NCBI RefSeq assembly: GCF_025787225.1
Contig: NZ_CP090958.1
Coordinates: forward strand, 3,024,550-3,088,549
Source of the DNA: Saxibacter everestensis
GTDB taxonomy: Bacteria > Actinomycetota > Actinomycetes > Actinomycetales > Brevibacteriaceae
DNA: 64,000 nucleotides
Reading direction: 5' to 3'
A program made the translations under genes and the position numbers. Positions within the stretch are counted from its first letter, which is position 1, and every line of letters starts with the position of its first letter. This document shows, in pieces, positions 1 to 9,181 of the stretch. A model generated the notes under the pieces. The model saw only the letters and a list, made by a program, of their open reading frames with translations. It was not told the DNA's origin and searched no databases.

Positions 1-1181
1 TCGCGGAATCGCGGCAGATCGTCGGGATTGACGATCTGGACGTGCGCGATGTGGTGCACATTGTCGCTGAAGCCATTCGCCCGCCGAGCAGCCTCGACGG
101 CGTCAAGACAGTTGCGCACGGCGCGGTCCCCGATGGCGTGCATATGCACGCCGAAACCGAGCCGGTCGAGTTCGGTCACGGCTTGCTGCAACACCTCCGG
201 TTCGACGTAGCTCAGGCCGCTGCCCCGGCCGCCTTCCCGCTGCTGTCCTCCGCACCCATCGCAGTACGGCTCCAGCAGCGCGCCGGTGTAGTTCTCCAGC
301 ACTCCGTCGGCCATGATCTTGACCCGTTGGGGGAGGAAATTGGGCGCCGCGCCCTCGTCCCGTTGCCGCACGAAGCGCTCGATCTGTTCGAGCCCCTGCT
401 TGCGTTCCCACCACAGCGCTCCGACCACACGCGCGGTCAGCAAACCGGACTCACCCAATTGGCGGTATGCCTCAAGCGTGTCCGGAGAGACCCAAGCATC
501 CTGCCAGCCCGTGATGCCCAGCGCATGCAGGTGCTTCTGGGCCGTCAGAATGGCAGCTTTCCAGTCCTCGATACCGGCCAGCGGTACGATCGTCTCCTTG
601 AACGTGTACGCCGCGCCTTCATGCAGACAGCCGGTGAGTTCACCGGTCTCGGGGTCGCGTTCATAGCGCCCGTCCGACGGGTCAGGCGTGTCATTGTCGA
701 TTCCGGCTATCTCCAACGCCTTTGAGTTGGCCCAGGCGCCGTGCACGTCGCGGTTCATAATGAACACCGGACGATCGGGCACAATCGCGTCGAGGTCTGC
801 CTTGTGCGGGGTTCCACCCGGGAAGGCCTCCATCGCCCAGCCACCGCCGGTGATCCAGTCGGCTTCGGGGTTGTCGGCCGCGTACTGACGAATCTGCTCC
901 AGGTAGGCCTCTTTGCTCGGCTCGGTGTCGTTGAGCCATAGCTGCTGCATGTCGCGGGCGGCAAAAGCCGGATGAATATGGGCGTCCTGGAAGCCCGGCG
1001 TCACCATTCCACCGTCGGCATCGATGACCTGCGCACCACTACCGGCCAGGGCTTCTGCCTCGGTGCCGAGCGCAACAACGGAATCTCCGCGGATCGCCAC
1101 CGCGTGCGTCCACGAGCCTGCGGCGTCCCCAGTCCACACGGTGGCATTGGTGATGACGATATCTGCTTCGCTGTTCTTCAT
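1..1181 (-). CDS. YtcJ-like amidohydrolase, C-terminus outside window
   Basis: This is a metal-dependent amidohydrolase of the YtcJ (amidohydrolase 3) family; the gene runs off the left edge, so only the N-terminal ~393 residues are seen. Translation of the minus strand begins MKNSEADIVITNATVW, followed by the family signature GFQDAHIHP near residue 68 (metal-binding His-x-His) and GVHMHAIGDRAV near the window edge, a further metal-site His. The ATG at 1181 has a good AAGGAGA ribosome site. YtcJ relatives hydrolyse N-acyl or exocyclic amide bonds, but the substrate cannot be read from sequence. It lies downstream of, and on the same strand as, a TetR regulator that may control it. Confidence 0.88.
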   Translation of the reverse strand, partial: MKNSEADIVITNATVWTGDAAGSWTHAVAIRGDSVVALGTEAEALAGSGAQVIDADGGMVTPGFQDAHIHPAFAARDMQQLWLNDTEPSKEAYLEQIRQYAADNPEADWITGGGWAMEAFPGGTPHKADLDAIVPDRPVFIMNRDVHGAWANSKALEIAGIDNDTPDPSDGRYERDPETGELTGCLHEGAAYTFKETIVPLAGIEDWKAAILTAQKHLHALGITGWQDAWVSPDTLEAYRQLGESGLLTARVVGALWWERKQGLEQIERFVRQRDEGAAPNFLPQRVKIMADGVLENYTGALLEPYCDGCGGQQREGGRGSGLSYVEPEVLQQAVTELDRLGFGVHMHAIGDRAVRNCLDAVEAARRANGFSDNVHHIAHVQIVNPDDLPRFR

Positions 1182-1223
1182 TCAGCGTCTCCTTCGATTG
1201 GGTGGTTGGTAGCGTGTCTGGTC

Positions 1224-1297
1224 AGCGGTGAGGTGCCTTGTCACCGCTGAGGTGTCTGGTACCGCTGGGGTGTCCTTGCACCGCTGGGGTGCCAGCG
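1224..1297. repeat. Imperfect ~19-20 bp tandem repeats with an 8-bp inverted repeat
   Basis: The segment between the amidohydrolase and the TetR gene repeats the motif CCGCTGGGGTG / CCGCTGAGGTG about three times. At its left end AGCGGTGA (1224-1231) pairs with TCACCGCT (1241-1248) around a 9-nt loop. It could be an operator or a transcript-end hairpin; no T-tract follows, so a classical terminator is not supported. Confidence 0.45.
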
Positions 1298-1299
1298 AT

Positions 1300-1348
1300 G
1301 TCCGAGTTCCGTAACATTCAACGGCCCTATCCCTTACGAGACCCGGAC
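1300..1348. repeat. Dispersed palindromic element, copy 1
   Basis: GTCCGAGTTCCGTAA (1300-1314) faces TTACGAGACCCGGAC (1334-1348), a 15-bp inverted repeat with three mismatches around a 19-nt centre. It overlaps the last codons and stop of the TetR gene. A closely related, better-paired copy lies at 4358-4412. Confidence 0.5.
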
Positions 1349-2055
1349 TTCGGCGCGCCTGGCGCCGGTCCTTCGTCATGGACGGCCCTGGATGCCGACG
1401 GGTGCAGGCCGAGATCCGCGTAGCGCTGACTGAGACCCGCGATGAGCGCATTGAGGCCGACATCGACGGATACCGCCGCACGATTCGCCGGCCTGGCGTC
1501 GAAAACCCGCCGGTAGAACGGCTCAGCCCCATCGCCCCGGGGCGCCATGTAGGAATCGGGAGCTCGAATATCGAGGACCGAGCCGACAACAAACGATTCG
1601 ACCGCGACCAGGATCGGCAGAAGCTCCTGCGCCGGCCATCCGCTGGCGAGCAGATTGCGGCTGACCCGGTCGTACATCCGCATGGTTGCAGGTTCTGCCT
1701 CCATCGGAAGCACCGCAATCGAGGCTGCGGATGACGGATGCAGTGTCGCGAACGCTGCCACATAGGACTGGGCCCAGTGCCGCAAAGCCCGATCCCACGG
1801 CTGCGAGTCGAAAACTGAGGTGTCGATCTGCGCCACCACCCGGCCCCGAACGTCGTTGAGCAGGGCAGCCTTGCTAGCGACATGGTTGTAGAGCGAAGGC
1901 GTTTTGACCCCGAGTTCCCTGGCGAGCCGGGCCATGGTGAGGTCCTCCACGCCGAGTTCACGCAGCAGCTGATACGCGGTGTCGACAATCAGGGCGCGGT
2001 CGAGCACCGCCTCCTCCGGGCGTCCTGCCCCGCGAGTCTGCACCACCACCGCCAC
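1327..2055 (-). CDS. TetR family transcriptional regulator
   Basis: A 242-residue one-component repressor. The N-terminal helix-turn-helix is clear (about residues 22-68, with LTMARLARELGVKTPSLYNH as the DNA-reading part), followed by a TetR-type C-terminal ligand and dimerisation domain. A perfect palindrome at 2106-2122, about 50 bp upstream of the start, is a likely operator and suggests autoregulation. The divergent membrane-protein gene at 2218 and the downstream amidohydrolase are the natural candidate targets. The effector is unknown. Confidence 0.9.
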   Translation of the reverse strand: MAVVVQTRGAGRPEEAVLDRALIVDTAYQLLRELGVEDLTMARLARELGVKTPSLYNHVASKAALLNDVRGRVVAQIDTSVFDSQPWDRALRHWAQSYVAAFATLHPSSAASIAVLPMEAEPATMRMYDRVSRNLLASGWPAQELLPILVAVESFVVGSVLDIRAPDSYMAPRGDGAEPFYRRVFDARPANRAAVSVDVGLNALIAGLSQRYADLGLHPSASRAVHDEGPAPGAPKSGSRKG

Positions 2056-2105
2056 CCCTCCTCACTGCATTCCGGACTACAAAGTGTGATCTGGATTACA
2101 GTAAA

Positions 2106-2122
2106 AACTAACGCCGTTAGTT
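2106..2122. promoter_or_regulatory. Putative TetR operator
   Basis: AACTAACG-C-CGTTAGTT is a perfect inverted repeat with 8-bp arms and a 1-nt centre. It sits in the divergent promoter region between the TetR gene (start 2055) and the membrane protein (start 2218). Position and symmetry are typical of autoregulated TetR operators; binding is inferred. Confidence 0.6.
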
Positions 2123-2217
2123 AAGTCAAGGGGTAACGACCGGTTTTTGCCTGAAGACTTCTGGCCATCGCTTATGCGCCATTCCGCCTCCCTGGTCCGG
2201 TCTGCGAGACTGAAACT

Positions 2218-2832
2218 ATGAGCCACGACAGACCTGCCGCTGTTACCCCGCCGCGGTTTGCCGATCCCCGTCGTGTCGGAGCGGTCATCGGTCTTGCCGG
2301 TGCGTGCCTGTTCGTGTTCTCGTACTCCACCGACTTGGCAACGCCCCTCGCGATCGCTGCGAGGACAGCCGTTGTCGTGCTGGCGGGCCTGGGCCTGTGG
2401 AATCTCTTTGCCCGGCCTCGCTGGCTTGGCCACTTCGTACCGGCGAAGCCATCCGGGATCGCCGTCTACCTGCTCTGTGTCGTGGCAGAGTTCGCGCTGA
2501 TCGCCGTGGGTACGCGGTGGCTGACTTCGGCAGGGAATACCGAGCTGCGGCCGAGTCTGATCGCGCTCGTTGTCGGCCTGCATTTTATCCCCTTCGCATG
2601 GGCCTTTCGTGAGCGGATGTTCTATCTGCTCGGCGGGGCGCTCGTAGTACTCGGCGGGGTCGGCCTGATTGCCGGGACGGGCGCGGCGGCCCGGTCGTCG
2701 GCCGTGCTAGCCGGAATCGTGATGGCGATCCTGCTGCTTGCATACAGCCGTGGCACGTTCGCTGGGTCGCGTCGATCGGCCGAGCCGTCGCCCGACGCCA
2801 AGGCCCACAACCGCTCCACGGACGCGCTCTGA
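2218..2832 (+). CDS. Hypothetical integral membrane protein
   Basis: A 204-residue protein that I cannot assign to a named family. It contains about six hydrophobic segments (around residues 21-37, 42-60, 79-97, 113-130, 136-152 and 158-176) separated by short basic loops. A charged tail of about 28 residues is probably cytoplasmic. The start is an ATG at 2218. It is divergent from the TetR gene and shares its operator region, so it may be regulated by it. The alpha/beta hydrolase gene follows on the same strand after 63 bp. Confidence 0.7.
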   Translation: MSHDRPAAVTPPRFADPRRVGAVIGLAGACLFVFSYSTDLATPLAIAARTAVVVLAGLGLWNLFARPRWLGHFVPAKPSGIAVYLLCVVAEFALIAVGTRWLTSAGNTELRPSLIALVVGLHFIPFAWAFRERMFYLLGGALVVLGGVGLIAGTGAAARSSAVLAGIVMAILLLAYSRGTFAGSRRSAEPSPDAKAHNRSTDAL

Positions 2833-2895
2833 TCGTTACTCGCCGGATCGGTGACCGTCGCCGGTCGGCCCCGCACGGTGTGGCATTCTGAGCTG

Positions 2896-3714
2896 ATGGA
2901 ATTGTCATCCAGATTCGAGTGGCGCGGCCGATCCGTGGCATGGCACCGGTTGGGTTTGGGACCTCCGGTGGTGATGTGCCACGGCACGCCGTGGTCGTCA
3001 ACCGTATGGTCGCCCTTCGCCGAGGCGCTGAGCGCCGACTTCTCTGTTTATCTATGGGACATGCCTGGTTACGGCCAATCCTCGAAACAGCCATCACATG
3101 ACGTGGATCTGGGAACCCAGGCCGAGTTACTGCGCGACATTTTGCAGTACTGGGAGCTGGAATCGCCCCAGGTTGTTGCCCACGATTACGGCGGCGCGGT
3201 GTCGCTGCGGGCGCATCTGCTGCACGGCGCTTCCTACGCTTCATTGGCCCTGGTCGACGTGGTGGCCCTGCACCCGTGGGGATCAGATTTCTTCCGTCTG
3301 GTCGCGGAGAACGCCGAGGTCTTCGCCGCCCAGCCAACCGCCATCCACCGAGGTGCACTAGAGGCATATATCGCCGGGGCCAGCCACCGCGGACTGTCGC
3401 CGGAACAGATGAATGCGCTGACGGAACCCTGGTTGTCCGCCGAAGGGCAAGGCGCGTTCTACCGGCAGATCGCCGCGGCCGACGAACGCTACACGGACGA
3501 GATTCAGGACCTGTACGCCGCGATCGACATTCCGGTGAAGGTCATTTGGGGACGCAACGACACCTGGATACCCGCCGACAGAGCCACCCAGCTCGCGCAG
3601 CTGATTCCCGGCGCCGAGCTAGAGCTGATCGACAACGCAGGACACCTCATTCAGTACGACGCGCCTGTGCAACTGGCTACCGCACTACAGCGCTGGCTCA
3701 CAGCCGGCCAGTGA
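2896..3714 (+). CDS. Alpha/beta hydrolase, haloalkane dehalogenase/epoxide hydrolase type
   Basis: A cytoplasmic alpha/beta-fold hydrolase of 272 residues. The oxyanion-hole motif HGTPWSS lies near residues 29-35. The nucleophile elbow is VAHDYGG with Asp97 as nucleophile, rather than Ser, which points to the dehalogenase/epoxide hydrolase branch. A WGRND acid motif and the C-terminal catalytic His in NAGHLIQYDAP complete the triad. A GTG at 2851 would extend the protein by 15 residues with no homology value, so I chose the ATG at 2896. The substrate is unknown. Confidence 0.85.
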   Translation: MELSSRFEWRGRSVAWHRLGLGPPVVMCHGTPWSSTVWSPFAEALSADFSVYLWDMPGYGQSSKQPSHDVDLGTQAELLRDILQYWELESPQVVAHDYGGAVSLRAHLLHGASYASLALVDVVALHPWGSDFFRLVAENAEVFAAQPTAIHRGALEAYIAGASHRGLSPEQMNALTEPWLSAEGQGAFYRQIAAADERYTDEIQDLYAAIDIPVKVIWGRNDTWIPADRATQLAQLIPGAELELIDNAGHLIQYDAPVQLATALQRWLTAGQ

Positions 3715-3817
3715 AGGGATCAGGCCGTCGGATAGGCGCTGTCTTGCCGAGCATGCGACCGATAATGGCAGGATTCTTCGAGTCCACGCCGGTCAGCACG
3801 AGGTTGCTGATCTTCTG

Positions 3818-4337
3818 GTGAGATTTCCTAAGCCACTGCCGGAAGCCGCCTTCAGTGCGCCGATTTACGGCCTAAGCGGACTCTCACTCCAACCAGAAGT
3901 GCATCTCTGGAACATCCACGACGACAATAGTTCGACAGGGATGGAAGAAGTCGTTGTTGTCTACGGTGACGTCGACGCTGACCACTGCTTCGTTGCAACG
4001 AGTTATGGCGGACCGGAAACTTCGACCAACGACTCGCTGCTGTTAGATGCCGTGATAGCGGCATCAAAATTTTCTTGATGAACGTCACCTGAGTCAACTC
4101 ATTCAGACACCGGACGAAGACCTCATTGATCGAGTCAGTTCTTCCGCACTGCGCGAAGAAGCGCCATGGCATGCGACCACTCACGCCCAGCCCTACTGGA
4201 CCGGAAGAGCCGCTACCACCGATGAATATAAACTTCGGGCAATCAGCACGTCACGCGAGGCAATCGGAATCGCCAGCAGAGGAATCGACATCGCGGCGAG
4301 CGCCATCATCGACATCCGCGAGCAGCTGACGGGTTAA
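3818..4337 (+). pseudogene. Hypothetical gene broken by a frameshift near 4070
   Basis: Two reading frames join into one plausible protein. The first runs from a GTG at 3818 and stops at 4076-4078 just after VIAASKFS. The second, open from 4059 to the TAA at 4335-4337, has no ATG, GTG or TTG near its start and reads DERHLSQLIQTPDEDLIDRV and onward. Removing one T from the AAAATTTT run at 4066-4073 fuses them into ~172 residues through SKFLDERHLSQ. This is either a real inactivating mutation or a homopolymer sequencing error. I do not recognise the family. Confidence 0.6.
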
Positions 4338-4357
4338 ACGGATCGGAACGGCCCGCT

Positions 4358-4412
4358 GAGGTCCGGGTTCCGTAAGCTAGTCCGCCGTAAAGCGTTACGA
4401 GGCCCGGACCTC
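4358..4412. repeat. Dispersed palindromic element, copy 2 (strong hairpin)
   Basis: GAGGTCCGGG (4358-4367) is perfectly complementary to CCCGGACCTC (4403-4412), and the inner CGTAA/TTACG continues the stem with a three-base bulge between. The arms match those of the element at 1300-1348. It sits in the gap between the broken gene and the gene at 4462. It may act as a terminator-like or REP-like element; there is no T-tract. Confidence 0.55.
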
Positions 4413-4461
4413 GCGGCCAAGCCTGTCGAAAGTCTCGGCTGGCCAATCACGGAGTAGCGTC

Positions 4462-5019
4462 TTGAGCATGGATGACTCTCCTACCGGCGACCTGCGGCCC
4501 GACATAAACGCAGTCACGAGCCTCGTCGGGGCAATCACAACCAATCCCTGGCCCAGCACGGACGGGGAGTTAGGGAACTATTTCGACCTGTTGGGGTTTA
4601 TCCCGACCGGCCAGAAGGAGTCGACGGAAACTTCTGCGATCACTGAAACAGTGCTCGCATCCGCCCTCGATCCCGCCCAGGTTCACTGCATGTCGTTCAA
4701 CGGTTCACTGTTCTCGATCGGCGCTTTTCTCTACGTTCCGACCCCCGAACGACCGGCACAGGTAGAAACGGGCTACCGCGCCATCCATACTGAGCTCGTC
4801 GCCCGTTATGGGCCACCAACGGAGGAAGACGCGCCAATGGGGGAAGACCTCCGCATCAACGGCGAAACGTCGTCGTTCTGGCGGATCGGGCCAACAATGA
4901 TCGAGATGTATTGCCACCTCAGACAGCCAGCGGGAGTCCAACTGGGAATCAGCAACTTCGCCCGGAACGAGGCGTACGAAAAGCAGATAATCTCACCAGC
5001 TGCCCATCGACGGCTCTAA
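4462..5019 (+). CDS. Hypothetical protein
   Basis: A 185-residue soluble protein without signal peptide or membrane segment. I cannot name its family with confidence; the composition (acidic, with a C-terminal stretch reading SFWRIGPTMIEMYCHL) resembles small actinobacterial proteins of unknown function often found near secreted toxin or immunity genes, but that is only an impression. A TTG at 4462 lies 7 nt after GGAG and is preferred; an ATG follows two codons later at 4468. The gene converges on the DUF1684 gene, whose stop is only 2 bp away. Confidence 0.6.
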   Translation: MSMDDSPTGDLRPDINAVTSLVGAITTNPWPSTDGELGNYFDLLGFIPTGQKESTETSAITETVLASALDPAQVHCMSFNGSLFSIGAFLYVPTPERPAQVETGYRAIHTELVARYGPPTEEDAPMGEDLRINGETSSFWRIGPTMIEMYCHLRQPAGVQLGISNFARNEAYEKQIISPAAHRRL

Positions 5020-5020
5020 A

Positions 5021-5953
5021 TCAAGGAGTGCCATTCTGTTGGCGGTCGCCCGTCCGAGCCTCCTTTTCGCCGGCTGTCACCGCGATTGGCAAGACGTTGC
5101 TGGCAACCGGACGCGGGCAGGTTCCATACGGCGTGAATGAGAACGGGAAATTGATGCTGCGGTTGAAGTCGATCAGGACTTCGCCGTCCGGGTTCGGGAC
5201 GCCAATGCCGACGAAACGCCATTCTGCGGTCGAGTTGCCGTTGCTCCGGTCATAGAACGACAGGGTCAGACCGGACTCAGCAGTTCCGGTCGCGATCAGC
5301 GCGTGGCTAGTGCCGTTGAGCTCGAACTCCACCGTGCCGACCGTGGCGGCCTCGGTGTTCAGATCCCCGCGAGAAGTTCCGGTGCCCACCGGGCGGGATT
5401 CAGGATACGGCTGGAATCTGCCGGTCACTATCCAGTCCGGGTTGACGTCGAAGGCAGGCACGCCCGCAAAATTCACCCGGGTAGCCGCCTGCGGATCGCG
5501 AAGCCGGATGGCATAGCGTCCGCCGCGCCGGGCAACCTCGGCGACAACCGGCTGTGCGCCCACAGCTGCGGGCGCGCTCAGCCAATTCACCGAGCCGCCT
5601 TCTGGTACCGCAATCGACAGCTCGCCATCGACCGGCCGGTCTGCGCCGGACGGGTCGGCCGCAGCTGAACCGGCCGAACCGGCACCCGCCGCCCCTGCCG
5701 CCTCTGCACTCTCAGCAGAGCCCCGACGAAGCTGGACGACGGCATCCCCCGCCGACGCCGAGAACACGGCGCGTTCGCCATCCGTGCGCCACAGTCCGGG
5801 GAACCCAGCAATCGGCTCCGCCGATTCGCTCAACCAGCGAAAGCTGGTGAGGCTCAGCCAGCCGTAGGGCACCGAAAGGTCCGCCTCACGCCGGGCATGC
5901 CACTCCTCCCAGTCGCTGACCAGACCGGCTGTGCTGCTGCTTGTTACTGACAT
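5021..5953 (-). CDS. DUF1684 domain protein
   Basis: A 310-residue protein matching the DUF1684 pattern. The N-terminal half contains GWLSLTSFRWL, and the C-terminal third contains the diagnostic DFNRSINFPFSFTPYGTCP segment. An Ala/Gly/Ser-rich insert at about residues 82-108 looks like a flexible linker. The biochemical role of this family is not established. It is the last gene on the strand of the ABC/monooxygenase operon, 115 bp after the FAD/NAD(P)-binding gene, so it could be co-transcribed. Confidence 0.8.
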   Translation of the reverse strand: MSVTSSSTAGLVSDWEEWHARREADLSVPYGWLSLTSFRWLSESAEPIAGFPGLWRTDGERAVFSASAGDAVVQLRRGSAESAEAAGAAGAGSAGSAAADPSGADRPVDGELSIAVPEGGSVNWLSAPAAVGAQPVVAEVARRGGRYAIRLRDPQAATRVNFAGVPAFDVNPDWIVTGRFQPYPESRPVGTGTSRGDLNTEAATVGTVEFELNGTSHALIATGTAESGLTLSFYDRSNGNSTAEWRFVGIGVPNPDGEVLIDFNRSINFPFSFTPYGTCPRPVASNVLPIAVTAGEKEARTGDRQQNGTP

Positions 5954-6068
5954 ATTCTCTCCCGTAAGTGGTGTGGCATTTCTTTGCCCGCTTCAATCTG
6001 ATCGAAACCTGCCGGCCGATACGAACGAGTCAGTACGAACGTTCCGAGCCGGCGTGGCTTCCCGTCCG

Positions 6069-8102
6069 TTAGGGCAGTCCCTCAAGCAGCCCGAGCAACT
6101 GCCGCGCGATGGCGTCGTTCTTCCGAAACACCGGAGCGTTGGTCTGCGGCCTGGCGAACGCCGCCTCGCCCGCACCGCCGGACACCGAAGGACCGATCAG
6201 AAACCGACGGTCATGGCTGGAACCGTCCGCCCGGATCGGATGGCTGTTGGCGTCGGCCACCAGCTTGGAACCGCGAGGCGCCCTGCTGTGCTCTGGCGGT
6301 TTCCAACCAGCGCCCTGGCCGCGGCGGGCCAGCTCCTTGACGCTATCGTCCTGCTCGACCAGCAGCTCACCGGCAACCAACAGGCCCTGGATAAGCGGAT
6401 CGGCGGCTCGTGCTGCCGAGCTTTCGGCGAGCCGCGCGTCCAGCAGTGCCCGCGCCTGAATCGGCTCCGGAATCGCCGGCGAGGCGGCTACGAACTCGCC
6501 GTTTTGCACAGTTACCGACAACTCCGGCCCGGCGAAGCGTACGATCCCGGCTCGATGCAAGGCAAGCAGCTGGCCGAGGCGTTCCGGCGGCGGCCCGCTG
6601 GCGATGAAGGAGAACAGCCCGTGCAGCCGGTGGTCGATCTTTTCGGTCCGGTCCTGCACGCCGAACCGGTTCTGCACAACCAGCTCCCGGATTCTGAAGT
6701 ACACGGCGAGCAGTGCGTTGAACACGGCGAGATCCGGAGAAAATCTGGGATCGGCACGCCGGTCGAGATCTGATTCGATGTACTCGACCAGGTGTTTTTC
6801 AAACTCCTCGCGATTAGCGGTGCGCAGGCCGTCAAAGGGACGATCGATGCCGCGCAGATCGAAGCGGTCCCGGGGATCAGGGACGACCCGCGAAACGTAC
6901 CCGGCGAACTCCTCGGAATTAGAGGCAGACGTTTCGACGCCTCGCCTGGGCCGAATCTGCTGCAGCCTACGCTCGAATTCCGGCCAGTCCGCTTCCACCC
7001 GGTCAGGATGCCGGCGCAGCAGTTCCTCGTAGTGCGCAAAGCACAGGTTCCAGTCGATCAAGGGCTCGATGTCCCTGTCGAAGTCAAGTACCTCAGCCGA
7101 TCCGGGCTCACACCCGAGACTTTCGTCGTCGAGAAACCTGGCATTCCCGCGCGGCAGACCGGGAATCTGATAGCCGAGTTTCGAGTGGTACGGGACTCCA
7201 CGGCCCGACCCCACCCAGAGGATCGGTTCCCTCCCGCTCGGCTGGTAGTTCAGCTGGCCGTCCACGATGTTGAACCGGCCGCCACGTCCTTCGGTGAGCA
7301 ACACCATCGCGTCGATAAAGGCAAGGCCGAAGCCGCGAGTGATCACCGGCTCCCGTTCCGGCACAATCGACAGGTCCACATCCGCTGTATACCCCGGCGG
7401 AACATAGACGAGGTCGTGCCGATCGGCAGCGTCCCTGAGCAGCGCCGTGCCGGAATCGGGCAGCATCTCGAGGTGCCCCTGCGCAAGCACAACGATGTCC
7501 GCACGAAGGATGGTGCCGGATTCCAGCTCGACGAGCTGCCGCCCGGTCGAATGGTCGCCAGCTGATCGATCGCCGGCCGAGTCGACACCGGCCGAATGGT
7601 CGCCGACCAGTCCGCCCGTCCGATCCGATTCAGTCAACCGCACAACCCGATCCCAATGGACTTCGAGGGAGAACCCCGCGGGCAAGTCGGCAACTGCCTG
7701 CTCGAAGGCCCAGCCGAGATAGAGCGACTGCAGGGCGCGGGACGGAAACGAGCGCGGAGTGAACGCCACCAGCTCGGCACCGAGCCCCGACGCAAGCACC
7801 CGCTCACGACCTTCGCCTACCACCCATTCGGCCAGGTTCGGGCCGTCTACGATCGGCCCCTCGATCTGCACCGAATCATCCAGGAAGATCGTGACGTCCT
7901 CAGCCATCGAATTCATCCATAGCAAGGGCGATTGCTGCCGCCGCCAGATCCGACCGCCGCCGGCCGGAAACGGATCCACGACATGCAGATCCGCTCCCGC
8001 GCCGGAGAAAAGGGACGGCGCATTCGCCGCCAGTCGCTCCAACAGGCCGGTGGTTCGTGGTCCGCCGCCAACGAACACCACGGTTGGACGTCGATAGGCC
8101 AC
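6069..8102 (-). CDS. FAD/NAD(P)-binding protein (NAD_binding_9 type)
   Basis: A large 677-residue flavoprotein-like enzyme. The dinucleotide-binding glycine motif VVFVGGGPRTTGLLERL is at residues 9-25, and a second Rossmann-like segment with IVVLAQGH is near residue 210. This architecture is that of the FAD-NAD(P)-binding family that accompanies luciferase-like monooxygenases in this type of operon. A short repetitive stretch of DHSAG-like units around residues 166-186 is probably a strain-variable linker. The start abuts the upstream monooxygenase gene with 2 bp between them. A role in oxidising the imported substrate is inferred from context. Confidence 0.8.
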   Translation of the reverse strand: MAYRRPTVVFVGGGPRTTGLLERLAANAPSLFSGAGADLHVVDPFPAGGGRIWRRQQSPLLWMNSMAEDVTIFLDDSVQIEGPIVDGPNLAEWVVGEGRERVLASGLGAELVAFTPRSFPSRALQSLYLGWAFEQAVADLPAGFSLEVHWDRVVRLTESDRTGGLVGDHSAGVDSAGDRSAGDHSTGRQLVELESGTILRADIVVLAQGHLEMLPDSGTALLRDAADRHDLVYVPPGYTADVDLSIVPEREPVITRGFGLAFIDAMVLLTEGRGGRFNIVDGQLNYQPSGREPILWVGSGRGVPYHSKLGYQIPGLPRGNARFLDDESLGCEPGSAEVLDFDRDIEPLIDWNLCFAHYEELLRRHPDRVEADWPEFERRLQQIRPRRGVETSASNSEEFAGYVSRVVPDPRDRFDLRGIDRPFDGLRTANREEFEKHLVEYIESDLDRRADPRFSPDLAVFNALLAVYFRIRELVVQNRFGVQDRTEKIDHRLHGLFSFIASGPPPERLGQLLALHRAGIVRFAGPELSVTVQNGEFVAASPAIPEPIQARALLDARLAESSAARAADPLIQGLLVAGELLVEQDDSVKELARRGQGAGWKPPEHSRAPRGSKLVADANSHPIRADGSSHDRRFLIGPSVSGGAGEAAFARPQTNAPVFRKNDAIARQLLGLLEGLP

Positions 8103-8104
8103 GG

Positions 8105-9181
8105 TTACCGCCTGGCGTACTGGTTCTGGGCGGCCGGCAGTCCCAGCCTCTGCCGCAGAGTCTCGGCGTCTGCCGCCTGCCCATCGAGCACCCCGGCTGC
8201 GCGAAGTGCCGGGATCAGCTCGTCAACAATTGCGGAGACACCGTCGTCGAGGCTGTCCGGAAGTAGGTGAAGGCCGTCGAGGCCGAGTCCGCGCCAACCG
8301 GCTGCTCGCTCGGAGAGATCGTGACCACCGGTAAACCCGCTACCAGCCCCGACCGCGGAATATCGCAGCGAGCCGAGTATCCGGACGTCCTGCGCTGAGC
8401 GTCCGGCCGCAACGATCGCGCGGCGCAGTTCGTCCAGTTTCCGGGGCAGGCTTTCAAGTTCCGGCTGGGCGTCGGAGATCGGAAGCAGCACTAGATCTGC
8501 GCATTGCGCGGCTACGTGCAGCGACGGTTCGTCGTCGACAGCGATCGTCACAACCGGGTTGCCCTGCGGCGGACGCGGGACGATGGATGGACCCTTCACA
8601 GTGAAGGTCTCCCCCACGCTGTCTGTTCCCTCGAAGTCGACATAGTGCACCTGGCCCAGGTCAAGGAAGCGACCGGTAGCCTGGTCGCGGATCTCCGCGC
8701 CTTCCTCCCACGAGTCCCAGAGCTTACGGACCACGTCGACGACCTCTGAGGCTTCCCGCCAGACGCTGTCGGAATCGGCGGCGCGTCGACGTCCGACGTT
8801 GCCGGCTTCACTCCCGGCTGTCGATACTCCGACCTGCCAGCCGGACCGTGCCCGCGCTGAATAGTCCAGCGTTGCGGTTGCGGTGCCGATCAGAAATGGT
8901 TCGGTGTGCGTCACGGTGACGGTCGGGATCAGGCCGATCCGCGACGTCTGCGGGCCGAGCCAGGAGAACAGATTCAGCGCATCCAGGCGAGCGTGAAACA
9001 CCGAGTCGTCGGGCGGGAGCGCATCCAGCGAATCGCCGAGCGTCAGCAGGTCGATGCCGGCGGCTTCAAGCCGTTGCGCAGCCCGGAGCTGGGTCGCACC
9101 GGAAAGCCGTTCGGCGACATCCTGCGGGCGGGTGCCGGCGGTGCCGATGTCGAGCCCCACACCGATAATAAAGTTCGTCAT
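8105..9181 (-). CDS. LLM class flavin-dependent monooxygenase
   Basis: A 358-residue bacterial-luciferase-like (TIM-barrel) monooxygenase, which should use FMNH2 supplied by a separate reductase. The family pattern is seen in IDLLTLGDSLDALPPDDS near residues 43-60, the RIGLIPTVTVTHTEPFLIG strand-loop and the SARARSGWQVGVST motif around residue 130. It resembles the KPN_01858-type monooxygenases found with a peptide-like ABC importer; that assignment is from memory of family layout. Its start overlaps the end of the reductase gene by 4 bp (ATGA), implying translational coupling. Confidence 0.85.
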   Translation of the reverse strand: MTNFIIGVGLDIGTAGTRPQDVAERLSGATQLRAAQRLEAAGIDLLTLGDSLDALPPDDSVFHARLDALNLFSWLGPQTSRIGLIPTVTVTHTEPFLIGTATATLDYSARARSGWQVGVSTAGSEAGNVGRRRAADSDSVWREASEVVDVVRKLWDSWEEGAEIRDQATGRFLDLGQVHYVDFEGTDSVGETFTVKGPSIVPRPPQGNPVVTIAVDDEPSLHVAAQCADLVLLPISDAQPELESLPRKLDELRRAIVAAGRSAQDVRILGSLRYSAVGAGSGFTGGHDLSERAAGWRGLGLDGLHLLPDSLDDGVSAIVDELIPALRAAGVLDGQAADAETLRQRLGLPAAQNQYARR

